Source: Oscillospiraceae bacterium
Lineage (GTDB): Bacteria > Bacillota > Clostridia > Oscillospirales > Ruminococcaceae
Reading direction: 5' to 3'
Length of the DNA: 64,000 bases
Assembly: GCA_017432285.1 (NCBI GenBank)
Contig: JAFRJM010000006.1
Coordinates: 124,001 to 188,000, forward strand
Shown here: positions 9,230 to 17,437 of the stretch, in pieces
Layout of the letters: the number at the start of each line of letters is the position of its first letter
Numbering within the stretch: position 1 is the stretch's first letter
The notes under the pieces: generated by a model
What the model saw: only the letters and a program-made list of their open reading frames with translations
Database searches by the model: none
Told to the model about the DNA's origin: nothing
Position numbers and translations under genes: made by a program

Positions 9230-9264
9230 AGCAGCAGAAGCGATTAAGCTCCTGCTGCTTTTTT
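9230..9264. terminator. Bidirectional terminator
   Basis: AGCAGCAG / CTGCTGCT with an inner AGC/GCT helix and U-rich tails on both strands. It separates the 108-residue protein from convergent lplA. Confidence 0.8.
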
Positions 9265-9293
9265 CGAAAAAAGTGTTATTAAGTATTGTGTAA

Positions 9294-10271
9294 TCAATAT
9301 TCCTGTTCTTTGATAAGGGATATCACATCGTCTCTTTCCTGACTCTTCTCAAGCTGTTTGAGTGCGGAGGTCAGTCCTTTTGTAGTAAATGGAACGCCGA
9401 TCAGAACTTTGTTCATGTCAGTGATAACCGAAGGCTCTGCTGAATCAGACCATACACGGGCATCTGTAACCTCTCCGTTCTCCACCTGGAACTCAAGACG
9501 AACTTCGCCCCACGGGAATCTGTTTTCACAATAATGATCTACCTGGATGGGTCTTCCGTATGTCCACAGTTTGGAGTTGAACATGAATTCTTTCTGCTCG
9601 ACAAGGTCACGGTTAGGCATCGGATACAGCTCATACTTTATTTTAAACACATCTTCGCAGGTTTTAATAACTGCTTTTGCTACTTCCTCAACAGTAATTG
9701 TAGGCATCGTATCACGAAGATTTCCGACTCTGATATTGATTGGAGCAAGACCTCTCTTTTTGAATACTTCCGGATCAGGAACGATATATTCCATTACCTT
9801 TTCCAGATCACAGCTGACAAGGATAGAACTCTGCTGAATGGAGGCTCCGTTATGGTGATAGTACGCAGATCCTGAAACCTTTTTCCCGTTCACAAAAATC
9901 GATCTTTTCTCCCTTATCTCAGCAGGGATCCCAAGACTGCAGATAGCGTCGTTTATGATGTTTATCTGTCTGTCTATTGAAAAGTCAGTATCTCTGGCTA
10001 CGAAACTGTAGTTAAGGTTTCCTGAGTCATGATATATTGCGGCTCCGCCTGAAACGCGGCGCATAAGATGAACGCCGTCCCTATCAATGCTGTCCAGATT
10101 GACTTCTTTGTACGTATCCTGATTTCTGCCGATAAGCACAGTGTTGTTGTTCTGCCACAGATAAAGGATCATTTCTCCCGGAAGGACATTATCAAGGAGA
10201 GTGGACTCAAGAGCAAGGTTTCTGCCCGGTTCTGATCCGTCTGCGTATGCCAAATAGAATTTTTCGATCAT
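9294..10271 (-). CDS. lplA: Lipoate-protein ligase A
   Basis: A 325-residue lipoate-protein ligase that activates free lipoate with ATP and attaches it to lipoyl domains such as GcvH or E2 proteins. Visible motifs are RRVSGGAAIYHDSGNLNYSF (residues ~71-90) and the catalytic-Lys region NGKKVSGSAYYHHNG. The length includes the C-terminal accessory domain of full LplA. The gene stands alone with its own terminator. The lipoylated target is not in this window. The ATG at 10271 is preceded by GAGGTTATTAAACC. Confidence 0.9.
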   Translation of the reverse strand: MIEKFYLAYADGSEPGRNLALESTLLDNVLPGEMILYLWQNNNTVLIGRNQDTYKEVNLDSIDRDGVHLMRRVSGGAAIYHDSGNLNYSFVARDTDFSIDRQINIINDAICSLGIPAEIREKRSIFVNGKKVSGSAYYHHNGASIQQSSILVSCDLEKVMEYIVPDPEVFKKRGLAPINIRVGNLRDTMPTITVEEVAKAVIKTCEDVFKIKYELYPMPNRDLVEQKEFMFNSKLWTYGRPIQVDHYCENRFPWGEVRLEFQVENGEVTDARVWSDSAEPSVITDMNKVLIGVPFTTKGLTSALKQLEKSQERDDVISLIKEQEY

Positions 10272-10465
10272 GGTTTAATAACCTCACTAAATCTATTCAA
10301 TAACACATTTTTTCTAGCATCATAATAGCATAGTCGTTTGGTATATGGAACAACAACTGAATAAGATGCTTGAGCAGTTGCCTGAAACCGATACAGATGA
10401 TAAGATTTTGTCAAAACACCTAGTTATATGATAAAAACGCAAAAGAAAGGTGAGAGGGTAATTAT

Positions 10466-11449
10466 ATGTTTAATACTATAGATTTGCACTGCGATACTCT
10501 GATGGCTGCAGAGTTCAGGGAAGGACCGGATGCAGATATATTTGACTGTCCTCAACAGGCTATTGATATTAAGAATCTGCTGAATGCGAAAGCTATGGCT
10601 CAGTTTTTTGCGATCTATATCCCTCAGGGAGAATGGCTCAAGAAAATGAGGGCGGGGGAGACTGCGTCACAGTTTATTGAAAACTGCGCGCAGATCTTTG
10701 AGAATACTATAGCCAGTCACAGCGATGTCCTGGCGAAAGCATGTAATGCTGATGATGTTGAGAAAAACTGGAAAGATGGCAAACTGTCCATGATCCTTGC
10801 GATGGAAGATGGTGTCGAAGTCCAGGGAGATATGGCGAGACTGGATCATTTTTATGATCTTGGAGTCAGATGCCTTACTCTTACACATAATTTTGCAAAC
10901 TGCTTCGGGTTTCCGCATTCAAAGGATCCTCAGATGATGAGCAAAGGACTTACCGATTTCGGAAAGGAAGCAGTAAAACATATGCAGGATATCGGAATGC
11001 TTGTGGATGTCAGCCACACTTCTGACGGAGTGTTCTATGATGTTTGCAAGATAGCAAGGCTTCCTTTTGTAGCGACCCACAGCAACTGCAGAAATGTTAC
11101 GGATGTTACACGTAACATGACTGATGACATGATAAGGGAACTTCACAGGCACGGCGGAGTTATGGGAATCAATTTCTTGCCGTTCTTCCTGGACAACACT
11201 CCTGGAAATGAAGAGAGCAGGGTCAAGGATATGGTTGAGATGGCGCTGCACGAAAAAGAGATCGCCGGAGTTGATGTCATCGCTATAGGCACGGATTTTG
11301 ACGGAATGGATGGAGACCTTGAGATAAAACATCCTGACGAGATGCACAAACTGTACGATGGACTGATCCGTGCCGGATTCACCGTGGATGAGGTGGAGAA
11401 GATCGCATTTGGAAATATCCTCAGAGTCATGAGGGACGCTATGCATTGA
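10466..11449 (+). CDS. Membrane dipeptidase, peptidase family M19
   Basis: A 327-residue M19 (renal dipeptidase) metallopeptidase. Ligands for the two metals are visible as DLHCDT at the N-terminus, the bridging Glu in LAMEDG, His in VDVSHTSD and THSNCR, and the C-terminal GTDFDGMDG. Such enzymes hydrolyse dipeptides, often with relaxed stereochemistry. No signal peptide is present, so it is cytoplasmic here. RBS GAGAGGG lies 7 nt before the ATG. The YhhN gene follows after 15 nt, in one operon. Confidence 0.88.
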   Translation: MFNTIDLHCDTLMAAEFREGPDADIFDCPQQAIDIKNLLNAKAMAQFFAIYIPQGEWLKKMRAGETASQFIENCAQIFENTIASHSDVLAKACNADDVEKNWKDGKLSMILAMEDGVEVQGDMARLDHFYDLGVRCLTLTHNFANCFGFPHSKDPQMMSKGLTDFGKEAVKHMQDIGMLVDVSHTSDGVFYDVCKIARLPFVATHSNCRNVTDVTRNMTDDMIRELHRHGGVMGINFLPFFLDNTPGNEESRVKDMVEMALHEKEIAGVDVIAIGTDFDGMDGDLEIKHPDEMHKLYDGLIRAGFTVDEVEKIAFGNILRVMRDAMH

Positions 11450-11464
11450 TAGGGAGGAAAGACC

Positions 11465-12142
11465 ATGAATACATACAACATAGCGCTGATAATTATCGGT
11501 TTTATATTGCAGGCTTTGTTTATAAAAGTGGAACATGAAGAAAAATACATGCTGGCAGATATCCTGAAAGGAAGTGCGTCTCTGATGTTCGTCCTTCTTG
11601 GATATGATGCTTTCACAAGAGTGAACAATGTGTTCAACAAGCAGTTCTTTATCGGACTTCTGTTCGGAATGATAGGGGATATCCTTTTGAATCTCCGCTT
11701 CGTTTTCAAGAAAAACGGTCAGAAGATCTTTCTGGTCGGTATCCTGGCTTTTCTTATAGGCCACATCATTTATTTGGTTGCGCTGATCCCTCAGGCACGA
11801 GCGCCGTGGCTGTGGTACTGTGTGATAATCGGTGCAGTCGCAGCAGCATGTCTTCTGGCTTATATATTCAAGACTATGGATGTTAAACCTGCTTTCAAGA
11901 TCTTTGGCGTCTTCTATCTGGGTGCTGTATTTATTATGACTGCCATTGCCATCGGAATCGCATTATTTGTTCCTTCGACAAAGGCAACGATTTATGCCAT
12001 TGGTGCAGTGCTGTTTACGGCTTCAGACATCGTACTGATCTTCAACACATTTTCTGGTGTAACTAAGTTCTCGCTCCGTATAACCAACCTGACCTTGTAC
12101 TATATCGGACAGATACTGATCGCATGCTCACTTTTCTTCTAA
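11465..12142 (+). CDS. YhhN family membrane protein (lysoplasmalogenase-like)
   Basis: 225 residues with about eight hydrophobic helices. It has the YhhN core: FGMIGDILL, the second acidic membrane motif LFTASDIVLIFN and the C-terminal YYIGQILIACSL. TMEM86/YhhN relatives include lysoplasmalogenases that cleave vinyl-ether lysolipids, and many clostridia make plasmalogens, so this role is plausible but not shown. RBS AGGGAGG. It is cotranscribed with the M19 dipeptidase and ends at a terminator. Confidence 0.82.
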   Translation: MNTYNIALIIIGFILQALFIKVEHEEKYMLADILKGSASLMFVLLGYDAFTRVNNVFNKQFFIGLLFGMIGDILLNLRFVFKKNGQKIFLVGILAFLIGHIIYLVALIPQARAPWLWYCVIIGAVAAACLLAYIFKTMDVKPAFKIFGVFYLGAVFIMTAIAIGIALFVPSTKATIYAIGAVLFTASDIVLIFNTFSGVTKFSLRITNLTLYYIGQILIACSLFF

Positions 12143-12157
12143 AAATATTGATACGAA

Positions 12158-12198
12158 AAGCGCTTCTTCTGAATTGTCAGAGAAGCGCTTTGTGTTTT
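12158..12198. terminator. Terminator between convergent YhhN and MATE genes
   Basis: AAGCGCTTCT / AGAAGCGCTT hairpin with a 12-nt loop, then TGTGTTTTAT on the plus strand and an A/U-rich tail on the minus strand. Confidence 0.75.
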
Positions 12199-12204
12199 AT
12201 AAGA

Positions 12205-13575
12205 TCAGGTTTCAACAGCATCCACTATATTAGTCAGCCATTTTCCTTTTGCTACGAGATATGTGCCTATCAGGCACTTCACACCTTCGACGAGTTTTAC
12301 AGCCAGATATATTGTTACCACGCCAAGAGAAGTGAAGTGGGTCAGGAAATATGCTGTTGCAGCGCTAAGGAACCAGATGCTCCCGCAGTCATACAGGAAA
12401 GTCATAACAGTGTCCCCGCCTGAGCGGACAGTGTAATATGTTCCGTTTCCATATGCACGGAATGGGGCACCGGCAGCTTCGCACCATATAAACAGTCGGG
12501 CAAGGTTTTTGACTTCTGCAGTCTGGCTCGTATATATCTGAGGGACAACAAGACCTGCTCCTATCAATACTGCGCCGACAGCAATACCGATAAAGAAAGA
12601 AAGCGTGAGAAGCTTATAATCAGTCTCCTTTGCTTTTTCCATATCTCCGGTACCAAGAATATTGCCAAGGATTATTCCTATCGCTACACCCATTGAGAAG
12701 AAAGCGGTGTTAACAAGACTTGATATAGTTACAGCCATATTGATAGCGGCTACTGCCGTTACACCATGGTAGGAATATGATTGGGTGATAACAGTTTCTC
12801 CCACAGACCACAGCGTCTCACTGATTATGAGCGGGATTCCTTTGATGAGGACTGTTTTTGCAAGAGGAGCAGGTACCTTAAGAGTATCAAAAGCGTGGTA
12901 GATAAAAGGAACTTCTTCCGGATACTTGTGTGTCCACAGAACATTTATAATACATTCCACAAATCTGGATATCACTGATGCAGTCGCAGCTCCAATAACA
13001 CCAAGCAGCGGAACGAGTATCAGGTTCAATACAAGGCTCATTACGAGAGCAACAATGCTGGAGATCATAGGAATACGTGCACGGTTATTCTCACGGAGCA
13101 TTTCAGAGTATGCGGAGTTGATGCTGTAGGGGAGGAAACTGATACTCATGGCAAATATGTATCGGTATGCCTCAGATAATGTGAGTGCAAGGTCAGTACC
13201 GTCACCGCTGTCATGAAGGAACAGTCCGATCATAGGCTTTCCTGCAAGCATGAAAAAAAGCATCCATGCACAGCTGAAAACGATTGAAAGGGTAATCATC
13301 AGCCTGAATATAAAGCGTTCTCCAAGATAGTCTTTACGCCCTGCATACTGTGCGCCGAAAATGCCTGTAGCGGATATTGTTCCGAAAATACACAGGTAAT
13401 ATATAGATATGAGTGAGTTCGCGATTGCAACACCTGCGAGTGATTCTGTCCCTAAATTGCTTACAGTGATATTGTTTACAAGGCTTACTGAGTTTGTAAC
13501 AACATTCTGTATCATTATGGGAATTGCAATGTGAAAAACGCTTTTATAAAACTCTTTTGTACCGATCAGTTTCAT
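12205..13575 (-). CDS. MATE family efflux transporter
   Basis: A 456-residue protein with about 12 membrane helices in two homologous halves, of the MATE (MatE/NorM/DinF) family. The N-terminal half starts FHIAIPIMIQNVVTNSVSLVNN, and the second half starts at about residue 235 (KGIPLIISETLWSVGETV). These are cation-driven drug or metabolite exporters. Its promoter region carries a near-palindrome CGTTATATTACG at 13592-13603, 17 bp upstream of the ATG. The same site recurs before the sugar-amine genes to the right, so this exporter may belong to the same regulon. Substrate is unknown. Confidence 0.85.
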   Translation of the reverse strand: MKLIGTKEFYKSVFHIAIPIMIQNVVTNSVSLVNNITVSNLGTESLAGVAIANSLISIYYLCIFGTISATGIFGAQYAGRKDYLGERFIFRLMITLSIVFSCAWMLFFMLAGKPMIGLFLHDSGDGTDLALTLSEAYRYIFAMSISFLPYSINSAYSEMLRENNRARIPMISSIVALVMSLVLNLILVPLLGVIGAATASVISRFVECIINVLWTHKYPEEVPFIYHAFDTLKVPAPLAKTVLIKGIPLIISETLWSVGETVITQSYSYHGVTAVAAINMAVTISSLVNTAFFSMGVAIGIILGNILGTGDMEKAKETDYKLLTLSFFIGIAVGAVLIGAGLVVPQIYTSQTAEVKNLARLFIWCEAAGAPFRAYGNGTYYTVRSGGDTVMTFLYDCGSIWFLSAATAYFLTHFTSLGVVTIYLAVKLVEGVKCLIGTYLVAKGKWLTNIVDAVET

Positions 13576-13591
13576 TTATTCACCAACAATA

Positions 13592-13603
13592 CGTTATATT
13601 ACG
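13592..13603. promoter_or_regulatory. Candidate operator, copy upstream of the MATE gene
   Basis: CGTTATATTACG, one mismatch from the perfect palindrome CGTTATATAACG. It lies 17 bp before the MATE start. Similar sites lie at 16396, 20291, 24642 and 30248. Confidence 0.5.
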
Positions 13604-13654
13604 TTACTATATCTAGAGTACATTAAAACTACGAGGTATGCAAGGGCAGAACAA

Positions 13655-13684
13655 AATAAAAAAGCAGGAGCAAGCTCCTGCTTT
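13655..13684 (-). terminator. Terminator after the XpaC-like gene
   Basis: AAAGCAGGAG / CTCCTGCTTT hairpin with a short loop. On the minus strand it is followed by a run of U ending in ATT. Confidence 0.85.
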
Positions 13685-13701
13685 TACTGCTTGACACATG
13701 T

Positions 13702-14463
13702 TCAGATTGCTAGTCTGATGCCATCGTCCTGCTCTACTACTTCGTCATTGCTGACGAGGCCTTCACGCTGCATTGCCAACTGGAGAGCCTCCATTTCAAT
13801 ATTCAGGCTCTTCTTGTCGACATCGAAGAGGGAATGATAGAGATTGTCAAGAGCGGTATTTACGTCGTTCAGATACTGATTGACTTTTTGTACAGTCTCC
13901 CAGTCTGCGACACCGCTTTTTTCAAGTCTGTCATATTTCTTCAGGATGCTGCTTGTGGAAGGGAGATAATAGTTCCAGAACTGGCGCACTGAAGCAATCT
14001 GGTCTGTGTTGCTGCGAAGAACATCCAGGATGCTTTTTGCTCTCCCGCAGAGTCTGTAAGCATTGTTGCGGATCGTCTCATTGCGAAGCCCTGAGACTAA
14101 TTTCTTCATGGAATAAACTTCCTGAAGAGCGGAGGAGAGGATCTTGCCGTTCTCATCCAGCTGTCTTACCGGAATGCTTTCTTTTACGGGCTCAAATTTT
14201 ACATCTTTGATGTCCTTGTAAGTATCTTCCTCAAAAAGGTCTCTTTCTTTTCTGTTCTTAATGGTGTGTACCAGGAACATTAAGAAGAGAGAAAGAAGGA
14301 AGATGCTTGCGGAACCTTCATAGATTGATCCCAGGAGTACGAAGAAGAAGAATATGGAGAAGAAAGAAACGCTTCTCATGAGTCTTGCAGTCAAACGTAC
14401 GAGTGCTACTGAGATTTTGAAGGTTACAAAAAGTGAAATGATAAAGGTAATCATCGTGATCAT
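13702..14463 (-). CDS. XpaC-like (5-bromo-4-chloroindolyl phosphate hydrolysis family) membrane protein
   Basis: 253 residues. Two or three membrane helices span residues ~3-65. A long helical cytoplasmic domain follows, with RQFWNYYLPSTSSILKKYDRLE at about 160, which is the hallmark of the XpaC family (PF10112). XpaC proteins often sit beside TelA toxic-anion-resistance genes; none is here. The gene follows a yybP-ykoY riboswitch with a built-in terminator, so expression should rise with the ligand of that class (Mn2+ in studied cases). ATG at 14463 has AGGAGG 6 nt upstream. Confidence 0.7.
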   Translation of the reverse strand: MITMITFIISLFVTFKISVALVRLTARLMRSVSFFSIFFFFVLLGSIYEGSASIFLLSLFLMFLVHTIKNRKERDLFEEDTYKDIKDVKFEPVKESIPVRQLDENGKILSSALQEVYSMKKLVSGLRNETIRNNAYRLCGRAKSILDVLRSNTDQIASVRQFWNYYLPSTSSILKKYDRLEKSGVADWETVQKVNQYLNDVNTALDNLYHSLFDVDKKSLNIEMEALQLAMQREGLVSNDEVVEQDDGIRLAI

Positions 14464-14512
14464 GGTTCATTCCTCCTGATTATTATCTGGGGTTTGAATC
14501 ACGGTAAAAGGT

Positions 14513-14556
14513 TAAAAAAATAACTTTCACCGTGACTCGCGGTCACGATAAAAGTC
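14513..14556 (-). terminator. Expression-platform terminator of the first yybP-ykoY riboswitch
   Basis: On the minus strand, GACTTTTATCGTGA pairs with TCACGGTGAAAGTT, and ATTTTTTT follows. The 5' arm overlaps the 3' strand of the aptamer's closing helix. Ligand-bound aptamer would therefore break the terminator, making an ON switch. Confidence 0.8.
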
Positions 14557-14640
14557 TTGCGGTCTCACTTGATCCGGAAGCGGTGCTTCGTACTGACGTT
14601 TTCAAGATCACCTTGCGGTGTTCCGCTACTCCCCTTTATC
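14546..14640 (-). promoter_or_regulatory. yybP-ykoY (manganese) riboswitch aptamer, copy 1
   Basis: Minus strand: GATAAA then the conserved GGGGAGTAGC, two hairpins, GTGAGAC, GCAAGACTTTTATC. These are the two conserved loops and the closing stem of the yybP-ykoY class. In studied members the aptamer binds Mn2+. It lies between a sigma-A promoter and the XpaC-like gene. A second copy with the same order of elements lies at 41491-41585. Confidence 0.85.
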
Positions 14641-14649
14641 TTCCTGCAT

Positions 14650-14678
14650 AGGATAACAGCGCAAAAACGCATTGTCAA
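14650..14678 (-). promoter_or_regulatory. Promoter of riboswitch 1 transcript
   Basis: Minus strand: TTGACA (14673-14678), 17-nt spacer, TATCCT (14650-14655). The -10 ends 9 nt before the first base of the aptamer. Confidence 0.7.
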
Positions 14679-14777
14679 GTATTATGCGCTGCGGTTTTAC
14701 ATTTTGTTAAAAAATTGCTACTTTAGTATATTATCCGGCTATTTGGTATAATACGTACTATATAAGGAGCGTTTGAT

Positions 14778-15335
14778 ATGGCTTTTGAATTTATACCTGT
14801 TTTATATGACGGGAGGCCTGATGATGTAAGGATCAGTAAGGAGGAGGACTGTTACGATCTTTTGGACAAACTGAATATACAGTTTCAGAGGATCGATCAC
14901 ACTCCTGCGGATACCATAGAAGACTGTGTCAAGCTGGAGCCTCTTCTTCATGTTAAGGCTACAAAGAATCTGTTTCTGCGAAACCGTGCTAGAACTATGT
15001 GGTATCTTCTCATGATGCCTGGTGATAAACCGTTTCATACAAGGGATCTGATAGGACAGATGGGGATACAAAGGCTGTCATTCGGAGAAGAGGACATGTT
15101 GGAAAGTATGCTGAATCTTACACCTGGATCGGTCAGTATATTGGGACTCATGTATGATAAGAAAAAACAGGTTAAACTTCTTATAGACCGTGAGATAGTG
15201 CAGAATGATTATATCCGCTGTCATCCCTGCATCAATACTTCCACATTAAAAATCAAAACCGATGATGTAATAAACACACTGCTTCCTTATATCGGTCATT
15301 ATCCGATGATAGTCGAACTTCCTCGTTACGAATAA
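14778..15335 (+). CDS. proX: Prolyl-tRNA editing protein ProX (YbaK/PrdX type)
   Basis: A 185-residue YbaK/ProX deacylase that hydrolyses mischarged aminoacyl-tRNA, typically Ala-tRNA(Pro), in trans. The core shows the conserved Lys in KATKNLFLRNR (about residue 55), a PFHTRDL segment, LTPGSVSILGLMYD (about 115) and CHPCINTSTLKI. Length is usual for stand-alone editors. The ATG is preceded by AAGGAGC. It has its own terminator and no operon partner. Confidence 0.88.
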   Translation: MAFEFIPVLYDGRPDDVRISKEEDCYDLLDKLNIQFQRIDHTPADTIEDCVKLEPLLHVKATKNLFLRNRARTMWYLLMMPGDKPFHTRDLIGQMGIQRLSFGEEDMLESMLNLTPGSVSILGLMYDKKKQVKLLIDREIVQNDYIRCHPCINTSTLKIKTDDVINTLLPYIGHYPMIVELPRYE

Positions 15336-15350
15336 TTCAGCGTAAAAGAA

Positions 15351-15377
15351 AAGCCGGACAAATGTCCGGCTCTTTTT
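15351..15377. terminator. Terminator between convergent proX and GntR genes
   Basis: AGCCGGACA / TGTCCGGCT hairpin, 2-nt loop, followed by CTTTTT. The minus-strand tail is TTCTTTTA. Confidence 0.85.
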
Positions 15378-15388
15378 GATGTAAAAAC

Positions 15389-16150
15389 TTATAGAAGAGT
15401 TACGAAAGTAGAATAGAAACGGAACGCGCTTGGTTTGTAATATAGCGTAGATGAAAATATAGGATTGTGATCAGCGTCCCAATGAAGGTCATCCATCGCC
15501 AGAATGTTGTTGTCATCTGGCAGCTCTAGTTCTTTCTGGACTTCAACTGGAGGCTTTACACAATCATAAAATCTCTTTCCCTCGATCTTAATATTGCCAT
15601 AAAGCTTACTGATCAGTTTATACAGCGATATTTCCCATTCTTCTTTTCCTGCCGTATAAAGACTGCTGTATTGTTCTGATACGTAACTTACTTCATATAC
15701 ACATGGCATATCATCAACATATCTAAGACGAATGACCTGAAATGCAGTCGCACCCAATTCAAGCGAAAGGAATTCAGCGATAGCTGGGTTATTAACAGGA
15801 GCTTTATTTACTGACAACACTTTAGTAAGCGGTTTATGGCCTTCCATGAGGCAGCTATCAGTAAACCCTGAGAAATCATTGAAAGAGACATTTTTCAGTT
15901 CTCCAGTAACAAAGGTTCCAAGACCTTGTCTACGGACAAGCTGTCCTTTATCAACAAGTTCCTTGATGGCGGCACGTATCGTTATACGGCTGCAATCAAA
16001 CAGTTCCATCAATTGAGGTTCAGGAGGGATCTGGGTATTAGAGGCCAAATTACCGCTTGCGATATTTTGAGAGATGACCTTAGCTATCTGTTTATAGCGG
16101 GCTCCCTCGCTACGTAGGTTCAAGTCATTTGAATCATAAACCAGTGGCAT
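15389..16150 (-). CDS. GntR/HutC-family transcriptional regulator (UTRA effector domain)
   Basis: 253 residues. A winged helix at about 18-85 (KQIAKVISQNIASGNLA, then CSRITIRAAIKELVDKGQLVRRQGLGTFV) is followed by a UTRA ligand-binding domain at ~100-250. GntR/UTRA regulators such as FrlR commonly sense sugar phosphates or phosphorylated catabolic intermediates. It is transcribed away from the kinase-epimerase-SIS operon and is the only regulator in the 15-33 kb region. That makes it the likely reader of the repeated CGTTATATAAyG sites. A local site lies at 16396-16407. Confidence 0.85.
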   Translation of the reverse strand: MPLVYDSNDLNLRSEGARYKQIAKVISQNIASGNLASNTQIPPEPQLMELFDCSRITIRAAIKELVDKGQLVRRQGLGTFVTGELKNVSFNDFSGFTDSCLMEGHKPLTKVLSVNKAPVNNPAIAEFLSLELGATAFQVIRLRYVDDMPCVYEVSYVSEQYSSLYTAGKEEWEISLYKLISKLYGNIKIEGKRFYDCVKPPVEVQKELELPDDNNILAMDDLHWDADHNPIFSSTLYYKPSAFRFYSTFVTLL

Positions 16151-16454
16151 ATAAATATCCTGCTTTCAAAAGTATTATAAATACACTTTTGTAATCATAT
16201 CATATAAAATATAACCTTTCAACTAAATTTTATAGGACATTACAATACGTTACTTGTTCAATATGACGAATAGAAGCTTTCAAATATGTTTAATATGCAT
16301 TATATGTTTTTATTAGTGAAATATGGATGTTTTGCTGAACAACTTTTTTTGAACAAATGATACTAAATGACTGACACTTATGATAATATGAAATAAACAA
16401 TATAACGATATAGTATGACTTATTGTTAATAGTCCGAATCAGGAGGAGAAATAA
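16151..16454. promoter_or_regulatory. Divergent control region of the GntR gene and the kinase operon
   Basis: 304 bp, strongly A/T-rich, without an open frame. It holds a candidate operator half (minus CGTTATATTGTT, 16396-16407) and a weaker ACGTTACTTG at 16247-16256. AGGAGGAG at 16441-16448 is the kinase ribosome binding site. I cannot assign a convincing -35/-10 pair on either strand. Confidence 0.5.
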
Positions 16455-17411
16455 ATGATAAATGCTTATTGTTTAGGAGCTAACAATGTAGATATCTACC
16501 GCCACATCGAAAGAGTGTTTGCCGGAGGTATTCCGTTCAATGTTGCTGTAAACATTGTCAGAACAGGGAATAAAGCTTCGGTCGCCACTGTCGTTGGCAA
16601 CGATGAACTGGGTAAACTGCAGATCGATTCTTGCGTAGCAAACGGAGTGGACACTTCCCATATCGAGGTTCGAGACGGACAGACTGGATGGTGCTGGATC
16701 AAGGTGAAGGACGGAGACCGTGTATTCGGTGTCTTTGGAGGGACGATCCGTGATATCAATACTGTTGATGCTGAGATGACAAAGCCTGGGCTCAGTGGAG
16801 AATATGATCTTATCTATATCAATGCTGAAGCAGAATACACAGATGAAGCATTGCAGCTTATGAGAGAAGGCAATGTTCCTATCGTCCGCGATTTTACGAA
16901 CTACTGGGTGCCTGAAGATCTGAAATCATTTGCCGGTATAGTTGACTATTATTACATGTCATTCGACGGTCATGAAGAAGATGTTCAGGAAACTCTTAAA
17001 AAATGTGTGCATGAATATGGCGCGAAAATGGCTGTAGGAACTATGGGCATGGATGGATCCTGGCTGTACAACGGAAGAAAATTCTACCGTCAGAAAGCGT
17101 TTGCAATAAAGCCCGTGGATACTCTCGGTGCAGGAGATACATTCCTTTCCACATTTACTTCTCTGTATTTCAACGGCAGAAAACTGCTCACGAATTATGA
17201 GAACGTTACAGGCTGGGGGGATGACAACGAGCATGTTCAGGAATGTGAAGATAAGCTTATAGAGCATGCACTGAGCTATGCTGCTATGGGAGGCGCTTAT
17301 GCCTGCATGTCTGAAGGCTGCTATGGATTCAGCATGCCTTATGATCATTCACTGATCAGCAGAAGCAATATCGACATAGATAAGGCTGTTGCGTATTTTG
17401 ATGCACTGTAA
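16455..17411 (+). CDS. PfkB-family sugar kinase, FrlD-like
   Basis: 318 residues, ribokinase/PfkB fold. The first signature is GGIPFNVAVNIVRTG (about 24-38), the phosphate-binding and catalytic motif DTLGAGDTF at about 225 carries the catalytic Asp. Placement beside FrlC-like and FrlB-like genes points to a fructoselysine-6-kinase type reaction, phosphorylating an imported Amadori compound at O6. It is first in a four-gene operon with gaps of 26, 12 and 15 bp. It is the only kinase for six SIS proteins, so it may be broad in substrate. Substrate is inferred. Confidence 0.8.
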   Translation: MINAYCLGANNVDIYRHIERVFAGGIPFNVAVNIVRTGNKASVATVVGNDELGKLQIDSCVANGVDTSHIEVRDGQTGWCWIKVKDGDRVFGVFGGTIRDINTVDAEMTKPGLSGEYDLIYINAEAEYTDEALQLMREGNVPIVRDFTNYWVPEDLKSFAGIVDYYYMSFDGHEEDVQETLKKCVHEYGAKMAVGTMGMDGSWLYNGRKFYRQKAFAIKPVDTLGAGDTFLSTFTSLYFNGRKLLTNYENVTGWGDDNEHVQECEDKLIEHALSYAAMGGAYACMSEGCYGFSMPYDHSLISRSNIDIDKAVAYFDAL

Positions 17412-17437
17412 TAAGCATCAGAGATAGGAGGAGAACG

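Noticed and set aside
10344..10430. Short ORF of 28 codons (MEQQLNKMLEQLP...) before the M19 dipeptidase
   Set aside because: No ribosome binding site and no similarity I can name; likely chance in A/T-rich DNA.
10919..11764. Antisense open frame over the dipeptidase and YhhN genes
   Set aside because: It covers two clear genes on the other strand and shows no protein-like motifs.
14500..14680. Imperfect repeat with 41456-41620 as a mobile element end
   Set aside because: The repeated sequence is a yybP-ykoY riboswitch with promoter and terminator, which explains the likeness.
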